Source: Phallusia mammillata (lineage: Eukaryota > Chordata > Ascidiacea > Phlebobranchia > Ascidiidae). From it: a stretch of DNA of 64,000 nucleotides. Under the pieces are notes generated by a model, which made no database searches, was not told where the DNA came from, and was given only the letters and a program-made list of their open reading frames with translations. A program made the position numbers and the translations under genes. This document shows positions 50,806-64,000 of the stretch, in pieces. The number at the start of each line of letters is the position of its first letter. Position 1 is the first letter of the stretch. The stretch spans positions 2,405 through 66,404 of the forward strand of contig QLIY01000233.1 in assembly GCA_003260075.1 (NCBI GenBank). Direction: 5' to 3'.

Positions 50806-53760
50806 CAGTGAGTCTGTGTTTTGAGTTTTTGATCGTGTTAAAAGTTCCGAAATTTGTGGTTATTTTTATTTTTTGTGTGCATTATTTGTGGCTAATCTAA
50901 AACCCGTACATGTTAATGGTTTTTAAAAAGCACTCTCATATGTATTGAGTTTTTTGTCACCCTCCTTGTTTTTCCTGCTTTGCTACACAAAGTACTGTTC
51001 ACTGTGTTCCGTGTTTAATCGTTCTGTTGCGTTTTAGTTGTTTTAAACAATACAAGCAAAGCAAAATTAGTCAGTTTTATTTAAAAGCAACTTTCTCTTG
51101 ATGAAAAAGATCAAAAAACTATCTCTTTTCTTGCAGTTAAAATATTACAGGTTCATTTTAGGCGAAACGTCGTTCAACTATGGTACGCCAGGGCTTTTAA
51201 GTTAGTACGCGATCAGCTTTTTGCTATTCCTAATTCAAGTCAGATCATGAAATGCAACTTACAAGACCCAACTGAATAGCCCTGGTTTTTGACCAAACTC
51301 GTGTCTTGAAAATTGTTTGAAATTGTCAACCTTGCTGCTTTCTAGTCAGAAGAATATGTGTATCACTTGTTCTACCCTTTACAACAGGGTTTTGGCACGC
51401 AGGGATAGAAAATGTCGTCACGATCAGTGTAAGGTCGAAAACCAATGGTTTGAGGCTAACGGCCACATGCAGCAGTTAGATTTGTAAAATCTAAGTTGCA
51501 ATACCAATGTGCATTAAAATTTCAGTTTAAAGAGAATTGCAGAGACGATTGTCTCTGATTTTTTGGCATTGTTTGCAAAATACGCCCAAATGAGATCAAA
51601 AAAGTCAACTTCCCGGAAATGGATATTGATTTTTGGTCGCCATCAAACATTAGTTTTTTTTAGAAAAGGAGTTGCTGAGAAGGTCCCACTGAAGCTTGAT
51701 TATGTAGGCCTACAGGCCTACACTATGCCAAGTGTAGCTTATCTGCACACTTATGACAAAGAATTACCACGATATTGTTTTGGTTGACTTTTTTGCTGAA
51801 TAAAGTTTATACTGAATATAAGTATAATGTAGAATTATTTTAAGTTAGCAGAAAACTCGCAAATGAAGCTAAACAACAATAATAAATCTGTTTCAGTTCA
51901 AGTCGTTGTCTTGTGTCTTGATTGATTGCCGTTGTTATGTGGCATCACACAATCACATTGTTTCATGTGGAATCAGGTTATTTCGCGGCAATTTTAAAAC
52001 TTACTTGTGGTTACGAACTATATGGCATATTATGAAACAAAAAACGCGAAAAACAAGTGACCTCTGCAAAGGTCAAAACGCTTTTTTTCTGAAGAGCAAT
52101 TTTTAGAATGTCGCCGCGTTTAAGTGTAACACAAAACTTTTAAACCGTGCAACCGCCTAGAATGCGTTGTAAAGAATTCGAGCAGCGATCTGGACCGCCT
52201 CAGGCACTGCATAGCTTTCACACCGCAACCCCGTTTTTTCATGACCTCATCTTTAGAACGTTGAGTATTATGACGTGACAATACTTCGGTACAGCGCGAA
52301 AGCCGCTTGTCAAGTGCGGTCTGTCAGGAATGTGGATAATCTGTGGCAGGGAGTTTTCATTTAGAAGGTGTGTGATCAATTGAACACTCTGAACAAACGT
52401 GTGAGAACAAGCCTTCACCACCGGGTCTTTGACGATGTATTACGCCTTCTAGCACCATTTAAACGCCTTCGACTAACACCAATCATAGATCGTTTACATG
52501 TAAACTGATTTTAAAAGCTTTGCACTAATTTCTTTTAATTTACTGGAAAGTTCCATAAATACACACAAAAATGTGGATCAATGAAAATTAAGGATTGGTT
52601 TGGACTTTGAATACAATGAAAGTTAGCAAGGTAAGCAACCTACGGGGCAATTGCACCAGCTCTCGCTGCCTGTTCGTTTTATAGCTTGTGATAACAACCT
52701 TTGCCTGATACAACACAGAAATCCTTACTAATGAGTTAGGGCTAGGCCGTGGGAAGACAATTTTTTTCGGGAAGAACTAACGTTGGTGATTGGTTAAGAT
52801 GTGGTCTGCAGGAAACAATTTAAATTTTGGAAGTGTGTTTTTGAAGTTGAATGTGACCATAATAACAGTAGTGGTTCGTAATCGAAACAAAAATGAAGTT
52901 AACCACGTGGTGTCGCTACTGAAACTTTAACTATGGTTTTGGAATTATAACTTTAGACAAATCAAATGATATGATTGTAGTTCTTCTGGCGTGTTTGAGT
53001 TCAATCAAAGTGAACGAAATACTACAAATTACAAGTTGTCAATTAAAGCCGTTCTGTCGGCATTGAACTTTATATTGGGCCAACAAACGTAGTCCATGTT
53101 GGTGGTCTGACAAATGTTGTGGTTACGGTCTATTGGCTTTTCGCAGCCTTTTACCACCCTTCTTGCGCGGAAAATATGTACAAAACTGCTTGCTGGTGCC
53201 CTTGCGTCTTTTACCCTAAAATGTTTTCAAAACAAGTTAATACAAGGCATTTATGACTATGTGAAGCTAATGCCCCCGCCTGTGTAACGTGAAAACTTAG
53301 CTAAGTTTAATTTCTGTTATATACGTTTATGATGGAACCGTTTGCGATTGTTATGTATCAAATAGTTTGTGATGTGCGAATTAAAAGAACTATGCTTTAT
53401 TTGCAACACTTAATTTTCGTTGACGAAAAGTAGAAATTAAATTCACATAAACTTGAAACCCAAAACGGTCATTAAATTTGCAATAAAACTTTGCAGAATG
53501 ACGTAATAAAAATTCTCCCGCGCGATGAAAAATCGCCCACTCGCTGAATTCCTCCCATGGTTTTCAGCCCAGTGCAAAAGGGTTAGGCGTTCTGCTCTAT
53601 TGCGCCTCACTGCACAAGCTCTACGCTCTTTGATCTATAACCGTTCGTTGTAGCTGACGTCATAGTGCGCTAAAATTGTGAGAAAAAATAGGCTCTCCCG
53701 GAATGAGGAGAGCGTAAAGCAAAGAGCAGTTTCAAGTTTCTTTATTATGCGGCGTCTGCG

Positions 53761-53991
53761 CTACAGCTTGAGGCTTCTTATCTGCTGTGCTCGTTCAAAT
53801 TTCACTGCTGGAATTTGTCTTTTTTTCGTAGCAGCAAATTGCTGAAATTCCGGAGTTTGGGCTGTTTGTTTCTTATCTGCTCGAAGCTTGTCTCTTTCTG
53901 CTTTAGCCACGACGATTGCGGCTAACATTGCGTAATTCTTTGCCGTCTGCGCCAGTTTTTGCGCACGAATAATTTCAGCTTTGTTTCGCAT
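53761..53991 (-). CDS. small hypothetical ORF, Ala/Lys/Arg-rich
   Basis: This 76-codon frame begins MRNKAEIIRAQ and is strongly basic and helical in composition, unlike neighbouring random frames. No start context, intron or homologue is recognised. It could be a short protein, a repeat-derived fragment or chance. Confidence 0.2.
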   Translation of the reverse strand: MRNKAEIIRAQKLAQTAKNYAMLAAIVVAKAERDKLRADKKQTAQTPEFQQFAATKKRQIPAVKFERAQQIRSLKL

Positions 53992-55632
53992 TTTTCTGCA
54001 TTTTTAGGCAATGAAAAGTAGGTCGACTTGAAACTTGCCGCTGATTTAAACAACTCAGACACGTTGTGTTCCTATTTTGCGGCAAACTGGACGACTTTGT
54101 TTTACGATATCTTTCCTAAAAATGGAAATTTGACATAAAATAAAGGAGAGTCTGCAAAACCAGCACATGTGCATTATAATTAACACAATCCTTCTCTTAA
54201 TAATTCACCACAGCAATTGATAAGTCCAATCCTAAACCCATTTCCAAACAACCCCAGTGCAGATCACCCTCAAAAGTTGTACTAATCAATGCCGTTTGTT
54301 ATGCCCGTAAGTCTCAAAAGGCCGGAATAATAACCTTTTAACGCCTTGGAATATATACTTCATAATGTAAGAGATTTCGTACATCAACACCTTTAACGGC
54401 AATCTGCTGACAATTTAAAGACAAAGTATTCACGATACGAAATTCCGTGACACATGCATTGTGTTTTTTTTACGTGGGTAATCCCCAGGTGTTTGCTTGT
54501 AGCGTGAATTTGTGAATCAACTTTATAGTGAATGTTGACCTAAATGGGTTTGAAAAACACAAATGCTTATTGTCAAAACATTCTTCTCATTTTAATCTGT
54601 TGTGTATAACTATTATATCTAGTATAATATTGTAAGGTTTAACTCAAAAAATTTACTTCTTACTCAAAGGCAATAATGCTATTGACTCTCGTTTGGTCGA
54701 GTAAACGTTCTACGAAATGTATCCATTAATTTGATATTCAGGTTTGCAAACATGTCAAAGTTGTCGCCCTGTTGCACTAATTACAAAACAACAGCAGTTG
54801 CAGCAGTACGTTTTTAAGTTTAGAAGCGTTATTTGACTGCAGAGTACTTACAGACAGGATATTGGTGGTAAACAACTTACCTAGCACTTTAAAGGTTCAT
54901 GCAAAAGCTACAATTAGACAGTTGCGTTGGTATAATATACCGTTGCTTGGAAGCCAATGTAAATATTAAGTCCTCGAGATACGCGCAACAACGGCAAAAC
55001 GAATTTTCCAACATGCAGAAACGATTGGTCCGCTTCTATTTGATTTTTCGTGTTTTCGTGTTACGTTTTGAATTCGTCTGAGAAAAGCAAAAATCGATTT
55101 TAATTGACGTTATGCTGCAAATTTTTGTTTTAACTGACAGAGCAATAAGCTGCTTGTTGGATGCAAAATTTTCAGAGGCGATATCTTTGGAAATTAAACT
55201 CCTTGTTTTTCACAAACAATTAACTCTTCTATTTTTTATCTTTTAACGATTTTTTCCGAACTTTGAACTAAAAAAACTGAGAATGCTACAAACACTTTTG
55301 GCGCCAGCACGCAAAGAATTTTTTTTACGTTGGGAAAATGACTGCAAATTGTTTTTCAATCGAACCTACGTACTGGTAGTCTTATTCAACAAACAGTTAC
55401 CAAGAAGTAAACATGATTTTCTTTCTCCCACAAATTTCACAGAGTCGAATTCACTTATTTGTAAATACACACCCTCTGAAAAATTAGCCCACGTGTTAAC
55501 GCAACGTCACAGATCTACATGACGTATATTTCGTAGAATAAGCGCGGTTAATCATGTGTAGAGCATGTGCTTTCGTTTCACGATATCTCTGTTTGAAATG
55601 TCATCTGTCTGGCGATTGTGGAACCGCCGCCG

Positions 55633-55633
<1 letters not shown>

Positions 55634-55675
<42 letters not shown>
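55634..55675. repeat. long poly-C tract (~42)
   Basis: A C run is preceded by GCCGCCGCC and followed by TCATTAATA. The flanks are not copies of one another. The proline run it creates in one frame is not evidence of a gene. Confidence 0.9.
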
Positions 55676-55678
<3 letters not shown>

Positions 55679-57753
55679 ATTAATATTCCGCCTATATAGG
55701 ATGGGTTTACAACAAGGCTGGCATGTAGTAATGTAGTTAGCGTAGTCGAGCTACATACCCCAGTAAGATTACAGTTATTGTCATAAGCACCTTTGATTTA
55801 TTCCGGTTAAGCTATATGTGTTTAAAATATGTTTCGTATTTGGCAGTAGTGTGAGCATATTACATCACACTTGTTATAACTAATAACTGTAAATTTACCA
55901 ACAAACACGACCATTTAAAACAAATAACGTTATTTTACCTAAGAAAAACGTAGCCCGCGCAACTCATCACTAACATCCCTTTTTCGTGATTCACACAGTA
56001 ACTTACCACAGTAAATGACACAATTGTGTTCATAAGCATCCTACACTGAAATTCCTTTGGTATCACATTCTGGTTGTTATACACAAAACTCCCTGATCGA
56101 GGGTTAAACCTCGTCGAAAAAAATCACTGGATTTTAAAACGATGAGTCATTATATCTGGAGTTACCGATGAGAAACTAATGTCTGAGTCATCACAATTCA
56201 ATCGATGGGGCGGGTATTATTTGTATGTGGATCGTGTTGCGAAATTTTAAAGGTGTTGTTCTCTGTGAGTCTTCCAATTCAAAATTGTTCAACGATCTAA
56301 TTGTATTTGCTGTTTGGGTGCAGTATATATTGATGTGTGAGAACGTGAGATAGGAGTTCACGAGTTTACCTGAGGTAAGAGTCGTTATATATAAAGTGTT
56401 TAGAAACATTAAATATTAATAATTTAGTATTGCGTGCATGCTATTTACTATATTAAAAAAAATGTTTTCAAAATATTTGAAAAAAGGCTAACAATACTTT
56501 AATCGCAAACTTCAGGCATTGCCAAAGTCGAAACTCGGTAAACCAGGCTTCACAAGTAATTGTGTCATTCGTAGAAGTTAGCCGAAGTGCAATGATGAAC
56601 AACAGGGATTTGTTGGGTTTTGTGAGTTAAGAAAACTCGGTCAGAAGAGAATAGATTTAAAGGGGTGTAAGAGGTGCTTGTCGGTCTGACACAAGTGTGT
56701 CACATCTCACAAGCCAATTGGACCTTGTTCCCAATTCAATAAACAAACATTGTTGACCCGGGGATAAAAAAGTTGGTTTACTTTCCGTTGTGTGATGTGG
56801 TTTTGCCTGTTACCGGTTTTGCAATGACTTGATTTCAGATCCTAAGCTTTTGTGTTTGTCTCATCCATGAGTTTATTGATATACTTTTATCAGTGTAACA
56901 TATCGTACAGTATACTAGTGGGTCCAATTTTCGATAACATTTGATCTACTTCGCAATGTTTCCAGTACATTAAAACCTGCATGTCTTAAAGGAAAACTAT
57001 CGAAAACAATTGACTTCGTTCTCCTTTAATGACACGACAAAACGTTTTGGGGTACGTATTGTCGCTCAGTCTGGACGCAACGTTTTTAAGTGAGTTATGT
57101 ACCAATACGGCTGCGTTGAGATTAATTGCTTCCGCTACGTCATAGCACGAGCTGGCCACCCCTGCAAGTCGATTTCAGCCCAGCGTCACTTCGCTCTGTA
57201 CATGGGATTTAACTGGGCGTCAGCTTGAAGTGACTGAAAGCCGAAGTGCAGGCTACTTTGCGGTCAGCAATTACTTTGTTGCTGGTGGCATTTTTTAAAC
57301 ATATCTATATTTGTTTACGTTTTTTGTTTGTTTGGGGTGACTTAGATGTTTAGAGCAAACATTTAGATTGTTTTGTACGTGAAATGTGTAGCTAGTTACT
57401 ACCAAAATGTTTAAGTCGTTCACTGCAAGTTCAAGCCATTCTTCGTCGAGTCGGGCAATTCCCTTGCGCTTTTAAGAATCAAAACTTTCATATTACTAGT
57501 AACTCCACATAACCAGGCGATTGTGCTTCAAATGTTACGCAATGAATGGCGGACGCCCATGATTGGTTGTCGCTTTGAATCGCTTCCTGCAGACTTCCTC
57601 AGGGCCGACCGCGCGCGTCAACGTGTGTGTGTGCATGTTCGAAGAACATATGTAGCCAAATGGCGCGTCTGAAAACGGCAGTTCTATTCCTAGGGCTACT
57701 TTGACGAAGGCAGACTATTGATTGGAAGCTGCTGGCTAAACAAAGTGGAGGTG

Positions 57754-58080
57754 CTGTCTCTGTCAGCATTTGAGGTCTTGCTGGGCTGCAGTAAATAGTA
57801 TCGAAGTTATGATTTGAGGTAAGTCAACTTATCCCAATTGATGTATTAATGATTGTTGTAAAATTTTTATAAATGTACATTTTGTGTTGTGAGAATGATA
57901 CCTAACTGTTTCCCCCCCCCCCCTGTCTCTGTCAGCATTTGAGGTCTTGCTGGGCTGCAGTAAATAGTATGGAAGTTATGATTTGAGGTAAGTCAACTTT
58001 TCCCAATTGATGTATTAATGATTGTTGTAAAATTTGTATAAATGTACATTTTGTGTAGTAAGAATGATACCTAACTGTCT
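57754..58080 (+). repeat. ~158-bp direct duplication joined by 12 C
   Basis: CTGTCTCTGTCAGCATTTG through GATACCTAACTGT is repeated around 57912-57923 with a few differences (ATCGAAG/ATGGAAG, TTTTTAT/TTTGTAT). Each copy contains a TTTGAGGTAAGTCAAC splice-donor-like site, possibly the end of a leader exon. Confidence 0.85.
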
Positions 58081-61000
58081 AAACCTGGTTTGATGAGCAA
58101 CAAATAAATACGATTGTCAACAAAAAGTAGGTTAATCTACTTTATTTGGCGATTAGAGTACTGTTTGTTAAAAGCTTGTTTGTGTGTGCATACAGTTGAA
58201 TTCGTTCCATAGTACCAACTAAATAATTTTTAATTGCAGACTTGGGGGCAAAACACGTGTGACATTGGTTTACATTTTGAATTATTGCTCATACCACTAT
58301 TGTTTTGCAAAGCAAAAAGTAGACAAACTCATTATGTGTAACAATGAGATCACCACGCCCAACGATTTTGGCGGGAAAGTTTCGGAGCCGCATGGTCCAT
58401 TCAACTGACTGCGGTGTTGGTTAACATAAACAATGTACGGGTAGTTTTAGCTCTTATACCTTGCAACTTTGGCGCTAATTGTTTTGAAATAAATAATTTT
58501 AAAAAATAGGGAATAACTTTAAAGTTATCAACAAACTTGCCATTTTCATACTAGATGCTCACAGTTACTTTAAAAATTGTGATTTGGCATCCGGTAGGAC
58601 ACTGTTTAATTATGATTTGCCAATTTCTCACAGGATATATTAAAAAGTTATGACAGTTTGCTTCGATGAATCATTAGGAGGAAAGTAATCTAAACCGTTT
58701 GCTATGTGACAACTAGCTATTGCCTGTGCCAAAGTATGTAGGTTTGTCGCAATAACATTACTAAATACCAAACATAGCCTACACTTAGTTCGTGAGTTAA
58801 GATGCTGTGAAAGGTTGTCTGTGTGGTGAATTTGCATTGTAGTTGAAAAAAGGGTACCGACTTCCGGAAGTATTGATTGGGCAGTTCAGTTGCTTTCGGG
58901 CCCGGGCCACTGATTAAAAAAATGTTTTCTGTCAGCTATTGTGGTCAAACAATACATGCTATTCTATTGTTTTTTAATCTTCATGAATGGTAGACCAAGA
59001 CCATAAATCACGAGAAATAGTTGTTTAAATTCTTACCTATTTCAGCGCTGTTGACCACGTTGTCTAGTGCTAGTAGTGTGACGAGTTGACGACGTGTTCT
59101 TGGTTGTTAAAAGTTGTCGTGCATAATTACACTTCTGCGATTCTGTTTGGCCCAGAGCTATACGAATTCAATTGACTGGAAGTATCGTAGATGACTTGTC
59201 GCGTCACCCGGCAATTACAACGGAAACCCGGTAGTTTATATGTGTAATCTTGTAGTCTTGCGATTGCGAAATACTTATGAATGCCTGGACTCCGAAATTG
59301 TTTTTTACTTGATGTAATTAGGTCGTGCTGCTGAAATGTAAAACATTTGGTGCTTTAAATGTTTAAACATTAAAAAATCGAGGTGGTATTTTAATGGTCA
59401 ATTTTGTAAGTGAAAATCTTAGCGTGCAACAAATGCCGTAAAAACATTTCAAGCATTCGAAGCCTTTAGCTGGGCCAGCAAGCTTTGCAGAAAACCCTAC
59501 TTTGACATGCGTGTGCGTGAAAGGTTGCACGTGCGTGTGCGTTTGCTGCCGCAGCAAGACGTATGCGAAGCATGGAGGCTTTTATGTCTTGGTGGTGGGG
59601 CATAGTAAAAGCAACCTGACGCAGCTAACCCGGACAGGAAGTAAAAAATGGCGGGAAACCATTTCCACGCGGCTTGCAGACTAGAGGGAGTGGTTAGCTG
59701 AGATCGTGCGACACTGGGAAAAAAACGAGGTCACAGTTTGCTTTTTTCTTGCTGCTTTGTTGAAACTGGGTCCGGACGCGCGGTCGTTACACATGGTCGC
59801 GCCAAGTTTGCTTTAGAACGCGGTCATTATAAGCGCACAATGGTAAGAGAGAGAGCTCGCCGCAGGCGCCTCTCGTCGCTGTTTGCTGAAAACAACGTGG
59901 CAAAATGCGGCGCTATATAGAGTAGAGATTCGCCTTTTTCTTTGCGCATTCCAGAGCAGCGCCCTGCACGCGATGCGAGAGTGAGAATCGCCCAATGACA
60001 GCCTTGCACTGCTGATGTAAGTTTGCTGCCGATTTTCTGGTTAAAGTTTAAGCTTTCGAAGGGGTCGTGCTCGAAGCAATGAGTTCAGCTGGTGACAGAG
60101 CAGATTTTATTTTTACCTTTATCCAAATTAAATCAAGTACTTTGAAATTCTCGCCACTTAAACACTGCAAATTTAGACAGAACAGGTATAGGATTGTAAA
60201 AAAATACATTTACTACTTTGCGCACATCCCAAATTAAACGAGTGCTCATCGGCCGCACTAAAGAATGAAACGATCATAGGCGCTATAAATTAATAATGAC
60301 CTGCGGTAGCTGTGATGGAAAGAGAATGGACCAGGAATGTGTTTCATTGATGCATTGTTGTCAGTTGAAAGTGTGCCACAGGCCAATGCCCGGTGTTCTG
60401 ACGTCACAGTGGAGGTATACCTTGTTGTGGTTACAATTACAACGGTAGCCTTCCCTGTAGCACTAGAACGGGAACTTTCGTGGTCGATGCTGCTTGCAAA
60501 CAAACAAGGAATGTCTTCTCTGGAATGGAATCAAGATGGCAATTTGCAAACCAAGGCTTGGTGATAGGCGCATTAGGGAAATAACTATCCCTGGCTTGCA
60601 TTATACCCTTTTTAAATTTTGGCCAAGAAGATGTTAGGAAGTGTTTAAAAATGTAATCACTTTATAGCCTTCAAATATTAAAGCATGATTTGTTGCTGTT
60701 TTACAATGTATTTACCTGTTAAGGTTCAACCAATTAAAACCTTTCACCTTTAAAGCCCAACATAATGTATGGTACTTGTCCAATAGGTCACCATAATAAA
60801 GACAACTACATATTTTTTTATATTTTTCAGATTCTCACCAATGTGTACCATCCTTGACAAGTTTTGCTCCAAAAAATCTCACTCTTTAACTAATGTTATA
60901 ATTTACTGATGTTGGCTATGGTACCGAACAGGTCAACATTGTATTGTGTAGACCAGTCGCCTGCTGAAGTAACAACATTTGTTTTAAAGTGTGTTTTAAA

Positions 61001-64000
61001 TTTATTTTGTGCATAATTTTTAGAACTATATCACTGTTTTGTGCTTAGCCAATGTTTCCAGATATTCTAAACTCTGTTTCATTTTTCAATTTACTGTGTA
61101 ACATGGCTTAAAAAAAATAAAAGCCTCTTTCAAATTCAACCAGCTAATTGTATTTGCCAGCCCATTTTAGCTATCAAAAGAAATTACCTTTACACACGTT
61201 GACTCCAGCCTTTGTAACATTTCCGCCTAATGGGTGTACCACAATAGCCCCTGGTTACCATCACTGTACTTCTATTGAATGATTTAAATACAAAAGGTTT
61301 TCAGGAGCTCCGAATAACTGCTTCATTTGTTCTGAATTAATTAATTGCTGGCAGGTGGCATAAACTGCTATTTAAGATCACAAAAAACAAGTATAACATT
61401 AATGTTTTTATTTGATTTTATACCAAATGTGCCCTAAATAAACTTACCTGAAACAAGTGCTACAATGAAATGTATACAATTGTGATTGAGCAGTCCAGTA
61501 TGAAAAAATTATGCTCAAAATTAACATGTGTATCACATTAAATGCAACAAACATATAGTTTTCAAATTTACCTGCAAAGTACGATATATTTGTTAGCAGA
61601 ATAAATTTGCAAGGATTGAGAATATATTCCAATTTAGCTCAGATAAATTGTCTAGAGCTTGGCTTCTCGATTTTATAAAACAAAAAAGTCAACTGCAATT
61701 GGTATAGTTACAGTCAATGTAATCTTCCTACAGTAGGCAACAGCAACACACGTTAAGTTTAGTGGATTTTTGTGGTCAAATAATTGATTTGGTTCGCTGG
61801 CTTGATAACAAATTAATATGTTCATAACGTTGAAGTTTAAAGTTGTCAAATTTATTGAAGAGCAATCTGTGTCATTTTTGGTGAACTATAGCATTATTTA
61901 CACACTTAATTAGTTTGTAGCGAGTTGCTTAAAAGTCCCAAAATGGGCCGGAAATTAGGTTCGGCCACAAAATACGACTTCGACGTAACAAAACACCATT
62001 GAGATTTTGTATGCTTCCCCACGAATCAGTCCCAATTTCTTCACTGAATGTAACTAGCAGAAAATAAGCGTTTTGTGGCTCTTTCTACCGCAACGAAAAA
62101 TTAACGGATGAGCGACAGTGTAGAATTCCGAAGAGTTAAAAGCGTGACGGGCTACTTAGTCAAGCTGGTAAACGCCCAAAGCAAACTGCTGGTGCAACGC
62201 CTCTGCTGAGCTTGCCTAGGCCCTTAATATTTGGTATATCTCAGTTTGACTCGGACTAAGTTTACCCAGTGACGTTTGGATAAATATTTAACCCATCTTC
62301 TTTGTGTTTGATTTCATAAATCAAAGATGAACATATGGTTCATTCATGTGGAATAAAAATCATCAAAATATTGCTTATGGATTCTACATTGAATATGCAT
62401 TTTTGTACATGGATTATTTTGTATGCTATAACAAACATAGTGTACATGTTAAATAAAGACGATGCATCTTCATCAATGTAAGTTTTGATTTACGATTTCT
62501 GACCAAAATCCAGAAAGAAAAATTGCAAAAAGGAGGCCCCTTATAAAAGCAGGTGCTTCTCGGCCAGTTTAAAAAAGAAAAATGCATTGTTGGCTTCGGT
62601 AAATAAGAATGATTATATAATACCTAACTGAGATTCCAAGCGATGCAATGGAACAAAGTCAGGATAAATTTTGTGAATCGCGTAAACCCTAGCTATCCCG
62701 GTACTTGTGAGCCTGTAAAATAACTATTTGCAAAATAAAGCATGCATTACGCAGTTTCAAATCTTGACGTTGCACGCTACATCAGACGAATTTTCATCTA
62801 CCTTTATTTCCTTTCTTGCATTGACATTTAAATGGTTATAAACCAGTCAGTTTCCCACTAGATTTTTTCGTGGGTCTACCGAGAGCTCATGGCTCAATCT
62901 CCTTTGTGTGAACAAACTCAACAACCGAATCAGTGGGTAAAATAAATCCTGAATGTTGTAGTGGAAATGTATTAGGTTTAACATGATTTCAGCTTGTTCC
63001 GTGCTAGTCGGTAAAAAATACAAAACAATCATTGTGTAAATCAAAATGTTGGGAAAGCACTGACCTGGACTTGCAAAATAGTCGATGTGGCCTACATGAG
63101 TTTTGGTGAAACGTTGGGTGGCCTTTATCAATCGAAACGTTCCCCATCCAGCACTAAACTTAGAAGCAGTCTGGAAACAACAACCTCATGTGTATCTCTG
63201 CTGCCACCACATGGAAACAACCAAACAAAATTTTTACTTTAAAAGGTATTTGACAAATTGCTCACCTGGTCAATTTTTTTAATTTTTTTTTAAAGTGTTT
63301 ATTTTAAACAAATATTTGTGGAAAACAATTGAATTAACTCATCTTGAAGAGGTTATATTTTACTACAATGTACAACAAATATTAGGATACATAAAAAAAT
63401 GTTGTAGCAGTACAAAGAAAAGCAGTTACATTTTAAATGTTTTGGAAACATATTTAAAGCTTTTTTCAGTGCTACACAAAAAAGGTAATTTCTGTTACGT
63501 AAATTGTCTGTTTCGTTTTCTACGTACATTGAGTGTCCCATTTAATGCCGCCATCAGCACCCAAATTCCGCCACTGCAATCTGATGTCCGCACACACCAC
63601 CACTGATAAGAAACAAGACTCGTAAGCTGTTTAATAGTTAACTTGTTTAAAAACACTGCTCAAGGAAAGGTTTTCACAAGTCACCACAGCAAATGGTCAG
63701 CGAAATTAACGATTTAAATTGATCTTGTTTTGTAAGCGTTTATATATTAAGGTGGAACCAAATAGTAGGTTGTTGGGCAGCCAAGTTAAATTGCAGATCG
63801 CCTCCCTTCGAGGTTATTTAGAAATCAAAAAGCGTGTGCTTGTTTGTGCGTTTTGCTATGTCGTGTGTCGTTTAAAAAGCTGCAGACACATGGCAAATGT
63901 AACCGTTTATCGAGTAGAGAATATATATTTTGACTACTTGAACTTCTAAGTAAAATTATCACGTATTTCTTTGATATTCATCTTATTCTTTTTTGACAAA

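Larger units (their letters stand above)
50806..64000. other. 13-kb stretch with no convincing gene
   Basis: Many short frames exist, but none has recognisable protein content or a chain of phase-consistent splice sites. Notable items are a CRE-like TGACGTCA at 53655-53662, a 76-codon minus-strand frame at 53761-53991, a 42-base C tract at 55634-55675, and a GC-richer block with TATATAG near 59913. A possible leader exon with a GTAAGTCAAC donor lies near 57735-57819 and is duplicated by a C-run scar. It may be upstream or intronic sequence of a gene beyond the right edge. Confidence 0.45.

Noticed and set aside
55554-55736. Poly-proline frame
   Set aside because: It is created by the 42-base C tract; there are no supporting exons.
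62847-63131. 94-codon minus-strand frame as a gene
   Set aside because: Its composition is not protein-like and it contains GTGAAACGTTGG repeat-tail words.

Overview
The window looks like tunicate DNA, most probably Ciona. It is AT-rich and intron-rich, with compact introns carrying GT-AG splice sites, a Mesp-type bHLH gene and an LSM11 gene. Near-identical direct duplications differ at about the level expected between two alleles of a very polymorphic animal. The species call is an inference. Multi-exon gene models were built by hand from splice sites, reading-frame continuity and protein family resemblance; no search was run.

Layout, left to right. 1-2.9 kb: a possible terminal exon (+) and repeats, including a ~126-bp tandem array rich in GACGTC. 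2.9-4.05 kb: a single-exon F-box gene (-). 4.7-6.8 kb: two non-autonomous hAT-like elements with 8-bp target duplications. 7.26-15.75 kb: an 11-exon gene (+) for a ~1211-residue protein joining a long charged region, TPR motifs and a ZU5-like domain. Its last exon is duplicated at 16.8 kb. 17.37-20.10 kb: a short Ty3/gypsy element with two LTRs and a CTTAT target duplication. 20.66-22.41 kb: a five-exon DsbA/FrnE-type thiol oxidoreductase gene (-) whose CxxC motif reads UGA-Pro-Trp-Cys, the best candidate here for an undescribed gene product. 27.30-37.22 kb: a secreted protein gene (+) with a signal peptide, two P-type (trefoil) domains, three exon triplets of thrombospondin-type repeats, and a VWA domain. 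38.53-45.46 kb: a convergent collagen-intelectin gene (-) whose intelectin domain appears split by an inserted domain of ~237 residues. 47.49-48.28 kb: Mesp-family bHLH gene (+). 48.65-50.81 kb: LSM11-like U7 snRNP gene (+). 50.8-64 kb: no convincing gene.

A recurrent oddity is that short C runs (about 8-12) sit exactly between two near-identical copies of flanking sequence in at least nine places. One such junction frameshifts Mesp, another duplicates a thrombospondin exon in a way that cannot be spliced in frame, and a third duplicates the last exon of the TPR-ZU5 gene. Allelic contig ends joined during assembly is the simplest reading, so gene models across these junctions should use one copy only. 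The genes do not form an obvious pathway. The two extracellular genes, the trefoil/TSP1/VWA gene and the intelectin gene, are convergent neighbours and could both serve mucosal or humoral recognition, which is inference.
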